From 2-02-FULL-66-22 sp964576535 (GTDB lineage Bacteria; Methylomirabilota; Methylomirabilia; Methylomirabilales; 2-02-FULL-66-22), in contig CAZNWB010000004.1 of the NCBI GenBank assembly GCA_964576535.1, positions 1 through 64,000 on the forward strand: 64,000 nt of DNA, read 5' to 3'. The stretch's first letter is position 1; each line of letters begins with the position of its first letter. Positions 24,255 to 32,278 of this stretch are shown here, piece after piece. Made by a program: the position numbers and the translations under genes. Below the pieces are notes generated by a model that was given only the letters and a program-made list of their open reading frames with translations, did not search any database and was not told where the DNA came from.

Positions 24255-24776
24255 GTGGCGGTGGACGACCTGAAACGCCGGATCCGGGACATCCCAGATT
24301 TTCCGAAGCCGGGAGTTCTCTTCCGCGACATCACGCCGCTGCTCGCGGATGGGAGGGCCTTTAGGCAGGCCATCGACCACCTCGGAGGGCGTTACCTGGA
24401 CAAGAAGGTCGATGTCGTGGTGGGAGTGGAGGCGCGCGGTTTCATCATGGGAGCCGCCCTGGCATACAAGCTGGGGGCCGGAAACATCCTGATCCGCAAG
24501 TCGGGGAAATTGCCATACAAGACTCACCGCACGACCTATGCCCTGGAGTACGGCACCGACACCCTGGAGATCCACCAGGACGCCTTTAAACCGGGGCAGC
24601 GGGTTCTGCTTGCAGACGACCTCTTGGCGACCGGCGGGACGATCTCTGCGGCCGTGGACTTGGTGCACCAGCTCGGTGGGGAGATCGTGGAGTTGGCGTT
24701 TCTCATCGAGCTGACGGCGCTGAAAGGCCGCGAAAGGTTGAAGGACTACTCGGTCTTTTCACTCATTCAGTATTGA
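24255..24776 (+). CDS. apt: adenine phosphoribosyltransferase
   Basis: 173 residues from GTG 24255 with GGAGGGAG upstream. Purine salvage: adenine plus PRPP to AMP. Family signatures IPDFPKPGVLFRDITPLL, VVGVEARGFIMGAAL and the PRPP loop VLLADDLLATGGT are all intact. The length is typical (about 170-180). Confidence 0.97.
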   Translation: MAVDDLKRRIRDIPDFPKPGVLFRDITPLLADGRAFRQAIDHLGGRYLDKKVDVVVGVEARGFIMGAALAYKLGAGNILIRKSGKLPYKTHRTTYALEYGTDTLEIHQDAFKPGQRVLLADDLLATGGTISAAVDLVHQLGGEIVELAFLIELTALKGRERLKDYSVFSLIQY

Positions 24777-24818
24777 GGCCGCGCTGGCCAACAGCCGCGA
24801 GTCTCCTGGCTCGGTCCT

Positions 24819-24895
24819 GGCCCTGTAGTTCAGATGGACAGAACGAGGGCGTCCTAAGCCCTGCGTCGGGGGTTCGAGTCCCTCCAGGGCCGCCA
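24819..24895 (+). tRNA. tRNA-Arg (anticodon CCT)
   Basis: 77 nt with encoded CCA. Acceptor GGCCCTG/CAGGGCC, D-stem GTTC/GAAC, anticodon arm AGGGC-GTCCTAA-GCCCT, T-arm GGGGG-TTCGAGT-CCCTC. Reads AGG. Confidence 0.95.
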
Positions 24896-24973
24896 TCAGC
24901 GTGATGAACACGGCCCGCTGTCCCCGCGAACGAGGCCGTGTGCCCCCTGTGACGAACTGCATGGAGTTGCCGA

Positions 24974-25657
24974 GTGGCGGGCGCAATCACCAAGCAAGAG
25001 ATACGGCGTAACCTTCTGGCTGAATGGCTGACAGCGGCGGTCCGGCTTGTCCAGGCCCGTCGGACAACGGTGCTGGCTGCTGTGGTTGCCGCCGCGCTGC
25101 TGGGTGGCGCGGGCGGTGGGTATTGGTGGTATCACGAGCGACAGGAGGCCGACGCCGCCCGTGCCCTGGCTGGCGCGTATGCGGTGTTGCGCGGGGAGCA
25201 AGCGGGGAAGCCGGGGACGCAGGAAGAGGCCATCAAGGGATTCCGCGCCGTCGCGGAGCAGCACCGGGGAACCCGAGCCGCAGAGGAAAGCCTCATCGCT
25301 GTGGGCAATCTGCAGTACGATGCGGGGAAAACGGATGAGGCGCTGGCAAGCTACAGCGAATACCTGACCGCATATCCTCGCGGTCGATTCCGGCTGATGG
25401 CGGCCCTCGGGAATGCCTACGCCCAGGAAGCCAAAGGCGACCTCCAGGGCGCAGCGCAAACCCTCTCCGAGGCGCTGGATCGGGACCGGGAAAATCCCCT
25501 GGCAGGGGAGGCGTACATGAGCCTGGCCCGAGTCTACGAGGGATTGAAGAAGGCGGAAGATGCCATGCGAGTCTACGAGCAGGTCGTCGAAAGGTTCAGC
25601 CAAACGAACTGGGCCCAACTGGCGCTTCAACGGATGACTGCTCTCAAGGCGAAGTAA
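24974..25657 (+). CDS. TPR-like single-pass membrane protein (YfgM type)
   Basis: 227 residues from GTG 24974. One transmembrane helix near residues 30-53 (TVLAAVVAAALLGGAGGGYWWYH) precedes a periplasmic tetratricopeptide-like array (GNLQYDAGKTDEALASYSEYL, GNAYAQEAKGDLQGAAQTL, ARVYEGLKKAEDAMRVYEQVV). This matches the YfgM/PF09976 architecture, known in E. coli to assist periplasmic chaperone and secretion traffic. Partner genes are not adjacent here. Confidence 0.82.
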   Translation: MAGAITKQEIRRNLLAEWLTAAVRLVQARRTTVLAAVVAAALLGGAGGGYWWYHERQEADAARALAGAYAVLRGEQAGKPGTQEEAIKGFRAVAEQHRGTRAAEESLIAVGNLQYDAGKTDEALASYSEYLTAYPRGRFRLMAALGNAYAQEAKGDLQGAAQTLSEALDRDRENPLAGEAYMSLARVYEGLKKAEDAMRVYEQVVERFSQTNWAQLALQRMTALKAK

Positions 25658-26314
25658 CCTCCGCGTTCGTCGCTTTGCCCCTTCCCTTTAGTATCCCCGC
25701 GGGCTGAATTCTCCACTTCCGGTTGTCGCTGACAATGTGTCTGACGTTATCAAGCAGTGCCTGATCTTCCAGTGAAACAGCTCAACCAGAAATAAACCCA
25801 AAGAAACAATATGTTACGAAAAGAGACAAGGTAATAACTGGAAGTATTTGCTGTGTATATGCAAGAAGCCTCTGAAGGAAGGACCTGTCCTTCAAGGAGA
25901 GTCAGAGCTATTTCCGGGGAGATAGCCGAGCAACCGGATGAGCCTTGCGGAGGTCGGGTGAATCTAGGCGAGAGCATTGGGCTGGCAGAATTACGGTCGA
26001 GATCGAAATGTCAGGCGAATTCATGAAGGAGTCATGGGGGATAGGAACGAGGGTGTCCTGGAAAGGCGTCGGCAGTAAACCGGGGCTGGGATCCTGATCC
26101 ATGCGAGAGAAGCATCAGAGGAGATGGCTACGCAGGAGGCTCGACGCAATGGCATTCCAGTATTATCTTCCGATAAGGAGTATTATGTGAACTACAGCAA
26201 TCAGAACCCAACTCCTCAAATCATCCCACTCCACCCACGTTCCCCTTCGACACTTTCACCCAATTTTGCTCCCTCAACACTCCTCCACACACCTCCGCAC
26301 TTCTCGCCGGCCCA
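25658..26314. other. long intergenic stretch, no gene recognised
   Basis: About 650 bp, more AT-rich than its surroundings. Open frames are short and carry no protein-like motif. A perfect 7-bp palindrome GAAGGAC-CT-GTCCTTC lies at 25878-25893. The middle (25900-26120) has a structured, purine-rich look but I could not match it to an RNA class or insertion-sequence remnant. Confidence 0.5.
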
Positions 26315-26875
26315 TCACGGAAGATTGCGGAACGGGCTCCCGTACGCATCCCACAGGGTAAGGCCGGGGGACCCGTCCGCCAGCACCCGGAGCCACGCGC
26401 GTGACTCTCGGGTCTCGTCGAACAGTGCCAACCCCCCCGTTCCATCTGCCAGAACGTTCAGCCATGCCCGCGCGTTGCCGTTCTGGTCATAGACAAGCAG
26501 CCCCGCCAGACCGTCCCCCTGGACGTTCAACAGGGTCCGAGTCTGGCCCGCCTGGTCGGATAAAACCAGCCCCGGGGTGCCATCGGTCAATACCCGCAGC
26601 CAGGCGCGGGGCGCACCGCCTGGGTCGTAGAAGGACAGACCCACGGCGCCGTTGTCGAATGCCCGCAGCAGAGCGCGAACCTGCCCGCCGCGATCGCGCA
26701 CGACGAAGGCCTCTGCTTCGACCGTCCGTCTTTGAGCCCGCGCCTGTCCCATCAGTGCGAGGGCGGCGATCCCGAGCACAAGGACCACCGCTGCCCGCTT
26801 CAAGCGGCGGTTCTCCCGTTCCACCCGCTGCAGCCGTCTCTCCAAGGATCGAAACCCTGTCGTCTGCGAGGTCAT
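26315..26875 (-). CDS. membrane-anchored protein with 24-residue beta repeats
   Basis: 186 residues from ATG at 26875 (GGGAGGGC upstream). A coiled-coil start (SLERRLQRVERENRRLKRA) and one transmembrane helix near 32-48 are followed by about five repeats of roughly 24 residues. Each repeat reads like Arg-Ala-Leu/Trp-Leu-x-Val, Gly-x-x-Gly-Leu-x-Leu-x-Asp (RAWLRVLTDGTPGLVLSDQ, RAWLNVLADGTGGLALFDE). Periodicity suggests a solenoid or beta-helix outside the membrane. Function unknown. Confidence 0.7.
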   Translation of the reverse strand: MTSQTTGFRSLERRLQRVERENRRLKRAAVVLVLGIAALALMGQARAQRRTVEAEAFVVRDRGGQVRALLRAFDNGAVGLSFYDPGGAPRAWLRVLTDGTPGLVLSDQAGQTRTLLNVQGDGLAGLLVYDQNGNARAWLNVLADGTGGLALFDETRESRAWLRVLADGSPGLTLWDAYGSPFRNLP

Positions 26876-27130
26876 GATCCCGCCCTCCCTGCTGCAGGCA
26901 GCTCCCCGGATACCTGCATTCCATGTCCACTCCCGACGTCGCCTGCCCGCCTCCGCACGTCTGCTGGATTCATTGCCCACCTCGCTTCGGCAGTTTCGAC
27001 TCCCGCACACATCGGGGGCTTAGCCCGGATTATTCACGAATCTCCGCGACGCCCTCACCGGGTACCCCATGCGTGCCCTCTCCCACACCCAGGGGGTACC
27101 CGGGAGAGGGGCACACTTGCGGAAAATTGA

Positions 27131-27206
27131 TGGTGGCGGCGGGTGGACTCGAACCACCGACATAGGGCTTATGAGACCCCCGCTCTACCGACTGAGCTAC
27201 GCCGCC
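27131..27206 (-). tRNA. tRNA-Met (elongator, anticodon CAT)
   Basis: 76 nt with encoded CCA. Acceptor GGCGGCG/CGCCGCC, D-stem GCTC/GAGC, anticodon loop CTCATAA, T-arm GGTGG-TTCGAGT-CCACC. A CAT anticodon could also mark a lysidine tRNA-Ile, but GGCGGCGTAGCTCAG favours elongator Met. Confidence 0.93.
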
Positions 27207-27245
27207 ACGGGGCTTCCTGTAGGGTGAGAGAATGATGCCGCCCGC

Positions 27246-27274
27246 ATGATAGAAAAGCGACAGGGAGGTGTCAA
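27246..27274 (-). promoter_or_regulatory. sigma70-type promoter of tRNA-Met
   Basis: On the minus strand: TTGACA (27274-27269), 17 nt, TATCAT (27251-27246), 40 nt before the tRNA. Near consensus. Confidence 0.75.
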
Positions 27275-27313
27275 GGTCGGAGTGGGCAGGTTCAAACGCA
27301 GGCCGTCAGACTC

Positions 27314-28012
27314 TCATCGCTTCTGGGGCTGTCTCAGCTCTTCGAGCTGTTGCTGGAGTTCGTGACGCTCCCGCTCGAGATCCTTGGGCTCATAGTACTT
27401 TGGATCATAGATCCGCATGGCGTCGATCAACCAGAGGAGCCCATACATGGCAACGGCAATTGAGGCTGCGCTGACCAGAAGGATCAGCCCGCGGCGGAGC
27501 GCCCTGCGCGCCTGGAGATATCGCAGCGGTCTGAAGAATGCGCTTCGCCGATCCGCGGGGACAATGAACTGGACCCCATGCAGGAACCCCGATCCTTCCT
27601 GAAAGCGCGCCCACCGCACAATGCCTGTCTGGGGTGGGCCCTCATTCAGCGCCACACTCACTTCACTGTCTACATCCAGGGCCATGGGAAGCTGCAAGCG
27701 GACTCCGTCGAGACTGGCGTTTTCCGCCACACCCGTGAGGACGGCGCGTTCCCGACCTGGCGGGGTCACAGCGACGACCGCATTCACAGACATGGGCCAG
27801 CGGGGGGCGCGAGATCGTTCCGGGGCGGTGGTTCCTTCGGGCCCGTATCCGCGACGCCTCGGGCTGCTGGGGACAAACTGGTAGAACCGCGTTCCACACT
27901 GGACACAACGAAAGGGGAAGACGCGGAGCCACGTGAGTAGACGACGTTCCAGGACTCCCCGGCGGTGGGAGGAGCGGGCGTCATCCCCTCTGCATGCGGG
28001 GCAGATTACCAT
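27314..28012 (-). CDS. PilZ-domain protein with N-terminal zinc ribbon and C-terminal membrane helix
   Basis: 232 residues. The N-terminus has CPACRG and FRCVQCGTRFYQF, four Cys of a zinc ribbon. The middle resembles PilZ (ENASLDGVRLQLPMALDVDSEVSVAL), although the Arg-rich RxxxR c-di-GMP switch is poorly conserved, so nucleotide binding is uncertain. One transmembrane helix lies near 175-197; the C-terminus is a charged coiled coil (ERERHELQQQLEELRQ). Confidence 0.65.
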   Translation of the reverse strand: MVICPACRGDDARSSHRRGVLERRLLTWLRVFPFRCVQCGTRFYQFVPSSPRRRGYGPEGTTAPERSRAPRWPMSVNAVVAVTPPGRERAVLTGVAENASLDGVRLQLPMALDVDSEVSVALNEGPPQTGIVRWARFQEGSGFLHGVQFIVPADRRSAFFRPLRYLQARRALRRGLILLVSAASIAVAMYGLLWLIDAMRIYDPKYYEPKDLERERHELQQQLEELRQPQKR

Positions 28013-28138
28013 GTCCCGGTTTTCCCTTGCGTTGCGATCCCCTGCCCTGGGCCAGAAACCGGACAGATCCGCATGTATGTTAGCAAGCTTTCTGCCAGAA
28101 CCCCATGAAGAAAGCCGACGCAGAAGACCATTCCCCGA

Positions 28139-29098
28139 TCATGCACACAATGGAACCTCAACGCCGAGGCCCACGGCCCTGGCCCGCTCCAGGACCTTGT
28201 ATGCCACGGCCACATCCTGGATGGCCAGCCCATTGGATTTGAAGAGCGTCACCTCTTCCGCCCGCCGCCTTCCCGGAGCCTTCCCACAGACCACCGCTCC
28301 CAACTCGTGCATCCGCTCCCAGGCTGTGAGCCCCCGGGCCACCGGTGCCATCAGGTCGCCGGACTCGATCTGGGCATCCTCGAGCTGGTCCACCACAATC
28401 CGGTCGGCTCGACGGATTGTCTCGTCGTCCACCTCGCGCTTCTGGGCCATGTTCGATCCCGCCACGTTGAGGTGCTGCCCGGGCTCGACCAGGTGGCCGT
28501 CAAAGACCGGCTCTCGCGACGACGTGATGGTGATGACGATGTCCGCCCCTTTCACGACATCCACAGGCGCTGCAACCGGCCGGACCCCGCACCCCAGGAG
28601 CTTCTCCATATCCAGGCAGAAGCGTTGCCGGCGCTCACCATCTCGGCTGTAGGCCCGAACCTCTCGGATCGGCCGCACCGTGCACACCGCCTGGAGCTGC
28701 GTCCGGGCCTGGCGACCCGTCCCGAAAATCCCGACGATGCTGGCCTCGGCCCGGGCCAGATACTTAGTGGCCACCCCACTGGCGGCCCCGGTACGGATCT
28801 GCCCCAGTCGATCCGCTTCGATGATCCCGCGGAGATCCCCGGTCTCCGTGCTGAACAGGAGGACGACGAACCGGGCCTTCCCCGCCACTGCGCTATACGT
28901 CTTCAGGCCCATAACGCCCCAGGCCGGCATGCCACCCGCCATGACGTGCAGCACGCCGCTGGGAACGAAGACCCGCCGCCGCGGCTGGTTCGGTGCCCGG
29001 CCCTCGCCGTGCTGCCGAAGGACCTCCTCCACAGCCTCCAGGGCAGTGGGCATGTCCAGCAGGCGTTCGACATCGGATTCCCGCAGGAGCAACGCCAC
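28139..29098 (-). CDS. ornithine cyclodeaminase / mu-crystallin family protein
   Basis: 319 residues. NAD(P)-dependent family that includes ornithine cyclodeaminase, alanine dehydrogenase and ketimine reductases. Visible signatures: LKTYS, GQIRTGAASGVATKYLAR, the Rossmann loop GIFGTGRQARTQL, and HLNVAGSNMAQKREVDDETI. The active-site Asp expected in ornithine cyclodeaminases is not clearly placed, so the substrate is open. Isolated gene on the minus strand. Confidence 0.88.
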   Translation of the reverse strand: MALLLRESDVERLLDMPTALEAVEEVLRQHGEGRAPNQPRRRVFVPSGVLHVMAGGMPAWGVMGLKTYSAVAGKARFVVLLFSTETGDLRGIIEADRLGQIRTGAASGVATKYLARAEASIVGIFGTGRQARTQLQAVCTVRPIREVRAYSRDGERRQRFCLDMEKLLGCGVRPVAAPVDVVKGADIVITITSSREPVFDGHLVEPGQHLNVAGSNMAQKREVDDETIRRADRIVVDQLEDAQIESGDLMAPVARGLTAWERMHELGAVVCGKAPGRRRAEEVTLFKSNGLAIQDVAVAYKVLERARAVGLGVEVPLCA

Positions 29099-29219
29099 GA
29101 TGTTTCCCCCCGCCTCTCTCCCCTTCCCATCCCGTCTATCTAGAGGTTACAGCACCTGGAAACGCATGCAACCAAAAACTCTCTGGGAGCGGTGAGAGCC
29201 TAGCCTGATTCCCATCCAT

Positions 29220-29939
29220 TCAGCCGGCCGTGCGTTTGCGTGCTGCCTCCAGCTTCTCCGGCGAGCCGATATCCTGCCAATACCTCCCGTCGGCCCGGTA
29301 GGCGACGATCCGTTCCCCCTCCCCGGCAAGCCGCAGGTATGTCCCGGTGATGGGAAAGACTCCCGTTTCGGTCATCTTGGCAAAGATGCCTGGGTCGATC
29401 ACGTGGATCCCGGTGAAGGCGAGCCGTTCAACGTCGGTGACCGCCCCCGCCGCCCACTCTACGCCTTCCGGCAACTCCCGGCCGCACAGCCACCCCGTGC
29501 GGTTGAACAAGAGTTGACGCGATCCCGGACGGCTCTGGACCGCGAGCGTCGCCAGCGCCCCGACTTGGCGGTGGAGCCGCAGGAGCCCCTCCAGGTCGAT
29601 GTCGCTCAGGACGTCCACGTTGTGGAGGAAGAACGGCCGGCCATCGCGAAAGAACCGCGCCGCGTTCTTCAACCCCCCGCCCGTGTCCAGCAGTTGAACT
29701 TCGCGCGTGAACTCGATGCGGAGCCCAAAGTTGCCCTTGGAGGCCAGGAACTCGACGATGCAGTCGCCCAGGTGAAAGAGGTTCACGACGACCTCGGTGA
29801 CGCCGGCCAACGCGAGCCGCCGGATCACCCGCTCGATCATCGGTACCCCGCCAACGTCGAGCAAGGCCTTCGGGGTCTCATCGGTCAGCGGGCGCAGCCG
29901 GCTCCCGACGCCGGCCGCAAGGATCATCGCCTTCATCAT
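29220..29939 (-). CDS. sugar-1-phosphate nucleotidyltransferase (MurU-like)
   Basis: 239 residues. MILAAGVGSRLRPLTDETPKAL is the nucleotide-binding signature; FFLHNVDVLSDIDL holds a metal-binding Asp and TGIHVIDPGIF follows. Short and without a LbH domain, as in MurU (MurNAc-1-P uridylyltransferase) and similar enzymes. Start overlaps (ATGA) the stop of the kinase/RapZ fusion upstream, a pairing like AmgK-MurU in the cell-wall sugar salvage route of Pseudomonas. The substrate is inferred from that pairing. Confidence 0.85.
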   Translation of the reverse strand: MMKAMILAAGVGSRLRPLTDETPKALLDVGGVPMIERVIRRLALAGVTEVVVNLFHLGDCIVEFLASKGNFGLRIEFTREVQLLDTGGGLKNAARFFRDGRPFFLHNVDVLSDIDLEGLLRLHRQVGALATLAVQSRPGSRQLLFNRTGWLCGRELPEGVEWAAGAVTDVERLAFTGIHVIDPGIFAKMTETGVFPITGTYLRLAGEGERIVAYRADGRYWQDIGSPEKLEAARKRTAG

Positions 29940-31402
29940 TTTTCTCCCTCTCCCCTGTTGAGAGAGAGGGTCGGGGTGAGGGGTGCGTGCTCCTGCGCCA
30001 GGTGGCGCACCTCGACATGTACCTGGAACTTCTCGGGCAGGTGCCTGGCGAGCCGCTCGGCGCAGTACACCGAGCGGTGCTGGCCGCCCGTGCAGCCGAA
30101 GGCGACGAGGAGGTCGGTAAAGTTGCGCGTCTGGTAGTTCTCGACGGTTCCGTCGATCACCGCAAAGACATGGCCGATGAAGTCGCGCACGGCCGGTTCG
30201 TTCTCGAGGAACGCGATCACGGGCTCGTCGCGACCCGTCAGCTTCGCGTACTGCTCGAACCTGCCGGGGTTGGGCAGCGCCCGGCAGTCGAACACGTAGC
30301 CGCCGCCGTGCCCCTTCTCGTCCGTCGGCAGGCCATCCATATACGAGAAGCTCTGGATCCGGACCGTGAGCTTGAGCGAGGCGGTCCCGAACTGCCGCAG
30401 GGACGAGGACGCGATCAGGCGGTGCCAGACCTGCGTCAGCTCGGGCAGTTCGACGGGAAGTTCGGCCGTCCGCAGCAGGTACTCCAGGTTCCGGATCGCG
30501 TACGGGATGCTGGCCAGGAAGTGGTGCTTCCGCTCGTAGAAGCCCCGCAGGCCGTAGGCGCCCATGGCCTGCATGATCCGGATGTAGACGAAGCCTGGGT
30601 AGGTGGTCAAGAAGGCGCTGTGGTCGATCGGCTCGAGCCTCCCGGCGGCTTGGAGGTACCGTTCGAGCAGTTCGTCGCGGACCTCGAAGGGCAGGTCGGC
30701 CTTGGCGTCGAACAGCAGGGACGCGACGTCATACTGCAGCGCCCCGCGGCGCCCACCCTGGTAATCGATGAAGAACGGCCTCCCCTCCCGGACCATGATG
30801 TTGCGGGACTGGAAGTCACGGTAGAGGAAGAAGCGCCGCTCGGCCGCGAGCAGGAACTCGGCAAACCGCTCGAAATCGTCCTCCAGTGCCTGCTCGCTGA
30901 AGGGAATCTTCGCCAGCCGAAGGAAGTAGTACTTGAAGTAGTTGAGATCCCACAGCATGGACTGCTTGTCGAAGCTGGATCGCGGGTAGCACACGTCGTA
31001 GTTCAACGTCCGGCCGGCCTCGATCTGGAATCGCGGGAGGAGCACGACCACCTTCCGGTACAGGTCGAGGGTCTCGCTCGACACTCCACCTTCGGCGCGA
31101 TTCGTCGTGAGGAACTGGAAAAGGGTCGTGTCGCCCAGATCCTCCTCCAGGTACATCCCCCGGTCGAGATCCTCGGCGTAGATCTCGGGGACCGGCAGGC
31201 CGCATGTGCGGAAGTGGCGGGAGAACTCCAGGAAGGCGCGGTTCTCCAGGACGTCCGGATTGATGACGCCGATCGCCGTCCGCGACGCCGCCGACAGACG
31301 GAAGAGCTTCCGAGCCGAGGCGTCGCCCTTGAGGGGTGCGACGCCCTCGACCGGCTCCCGGAACCGGCTTTCGAACAGGACCTTGAGCGGCTGCTCGAGC
31401 AT
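29936..31402 (-). CDS. aminoglycoside-phosphotransferase-fold sugar kinase fused to a RapZ C-terminal domain
   Basis: 488 residues. Residues about 15-330 are an APH/AmgK-like kinase: YRDFQSRNIM (R195-D196, N201) and IDYQGGRRG (D213) give catalytic and metal residues. Residues about 350-470 match the C-terminal half of RapZ: FDCRALPNPGRF and AFGCTGGQHRSVYCAERLA. The P-loop kinase half of RapZ is absent. The protein may phosphorylate MurNAc/GlcNAc-type sugars while the RapZ-C part senses a metabolite or RNA; the latter is inference. The last residues (TPTLSLNRGEGE) come from an intergenic repeat read into the gene. Confidence 0.85.
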   Translation of the reverse strand: MLEQPLKVLFESRFREPVEGVAPLKGDASARKLFRLSAASRTAIGVINPDVLENRAFLEFSRHFRTCGLPVPEIYAEDLDRGMYLEEDLGDTTLFQFLTTNRAEGGVSSETLDLYRKVVVLLPRFQIEAGRTLNYDVCYPRSSFDKQSMLWDLNYFKYYFLRLAKIPFSEQALEDDFERFAEFLLAAERRFFLYRDFQSRNIMVREGRPFFIDYQGGRRGALQYDVASLLFDAKADLPFEVRDELLERYLQAAGRLEPIDHSAFLTTYPGFVYIRIMQAMGAYGLRGFYERKHHFLASIPYAIRNLEYLLRTAELPVELPELTQVWHRLIASSSLRQFGTASLKLTVRIQSFSYMDGLPTDEKGHGGGYVFDCRALPNPGRFEQYAKLTGRDEPVIAFLENEPAVRDFIGHVFAVIDGTVENYQTRNFTDLLVAFGCTGGQHRSVYCAERLARHLPEKFQVHVEVRHLAQEHAPLTPTLSLNRGEGEK

Positions 31403-31410
31403 CGTCGGAT

Positions 31411-31683
31411 TTACGCCTTCCGGTATACCTCCCGCCGATGACCGATCCTCACAATCAGCACCACCAGTGCATCGTCCCGGATCTGGTAGATGATCCGGTA
31501 ATCGCCCGCCCTGATTCTGTAAAGGCCCTTCTCGCCCGCGAGGCTCTCCACGCCGTGGGGCCGAGGGTTCTCCGCCAAGGCGTCAATCCGTGGCCGAAGG
31601 CGTCGGCGAACGTCCTCGGCGAGGGCACGGAAGCCCCGATCCGCAGCCGGTGCGAATTCGATACGATAGCGTCGCGGGGCCAC
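31411..31683 (-). CDS. RelE/ParE-family toxin
   Basis: 90 residues from GTG 31683, directly abutting the antitoxin's TAG. YRIEFAPAADRGFRALAEDVRRRLRP, then GLYRIRAGDYRIIYQIRDD and VLIVRIGHRREVYRKA are standard RelE strand/helix signatures; the C-terminal basic RHRREVYR-type tail is present. Likely a ribosome-dependent mRNA interferase. Confidence 0.9.
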   Translation of the reverse strand: MAPRRYRIEFAPAADRGFRALAEDVRRRLRPRIDALAENPRPHGVESLAGEKGLYRIRAGDYRIIYQIRDDALVVLIVRIGHRREVYRKA

Positions 31684-31938
31684 CTAAAGCCCCAGGTCCT
31701 TCTTGATCTTCTCCCAGGGGATCGTGCCCTTCCGGCCAGCCTCCTTCAGGGCTGCTCGCGCCGTCTCCAAATCCAACCGGTCCTCCAGCCTCTGCAGCAA
31801 TTCGAGGTCCTCCATGGGGACGATCGCCGCGAGGTCTTTCCCTCGGCGATGGAGGACGACACGATTCTTCCCGTAGGCTACCCGGTTGAGGGTGGTGGCG
31901 AAATCATTCCTGGCTTCGCTCGCCTTGACACGTGTCAT
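31684..31938 (-). CDS. Phd/YefM-family antitoxin
   Basis: 84 residues from ATG 31938 (AGGAGA 10 nt upstream). MTRVKASEARNDFATTLNRVAYGKNRVVLHRRGKDLAAIVP is the Phd/YefM DNA-binding fold; the C-terminal helix (EDRLDLETARAALKEAG) would wrap the toxin. Autoregulation is suggested by the dyad at 31962-31979. Confidence 0.92.
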   Translation of the reverse strand: MTRVKASEARNDFATTLNRVAYGKNRVVLHRRGKDLAAIVPMEDLELLQRLEDRLDLETARAALKEAGRKGTIPWEKIKKDLGL

Positions 31939-31961
31939 TGGACGTCTCCTGTGCAATTTGT

Positions 31962-31999
31962 CTGTATCGTACAATACAGCGCATTTGGCGGATAGTCAA
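31962..31999 (-). promoter_or_regulatory. promoter and operator of the RelE/Phd-type pair
   Basis: Minus strand: TTGACT (31999-31994), 17 nt, TATTGT (31976-31971). The palindrome CTGTAT-N6-ATACAG (31962-31979) covers the -10 box, the expected site for antitoxin repression. Confidence 0.7.
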
Positions 32000-32062
32000 A
32001 CTTCCTGCGCGCTCCCACCGCTCAGGCCGTGGTGCCCACCCGTCGTCTGTGAAAGCCCCCAA

Positions 32063-32097
32063 AACACGAAGGCCCTGACCTGTGTCTGGCCAGGGCC
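32063..32097 (-). terminator. duplicated tRNA-fMet terminator hairpin
   Basis: GGCCCTG/CAGGGCC stem (32071-32077, 32091-32097) with TTCGTGTTTT on the minus strand. Copy of the hairpin at 33085-33111, here downstream of the decayed tRNA. Confidence 0.5.
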
Positions 32098-32112
32098 TGC
32101 TGGAGGTTCGCT

Positions 32113-32189
32113 TGGTTGCGGGGGCTGGATTTGACCCAGCGACCTTTGAGTTATGAGCCCAACGAGCTACCGGACTGCTCCATCCTACG
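32113..32189 (-). pseudogene. decayed tRNA-fMet copy
   Basis: 77-nt block aligned base for base with the intact tRNA-fMet at 33127-33203, but acceptor strand CGCGGGG has become CGTAGGA, the anticodon stem and T-loop carry changes, and the upstream promoter is missing. The acceptor stem no longer pairs. Confidence 0.85.
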
Positions 32190-32278
32190 AAGCGAGACGA
32201 GCTCAGCTAAGCGGAGGGTGCTAAATTCTTTGGCTGGGAAAGGACATCCGGCAGGAGATGTCCCTGGGTAGAGATCCT

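Noticed and set aside
26124..26492. Plus-strand ORF beginning MATQEARRNGIPV
   Set aside because: Ribosome site is at zero spacing, the 3' half is antisense to the repeat protein, and composition becomes low-complexity Pro/Ser.
29987..31441. 484-codon plus-strand frame opposite the kinase/RapZ fusion
   Set aside because: Shadow; the minus-strand protein has clear kinase and RapZ motifs.
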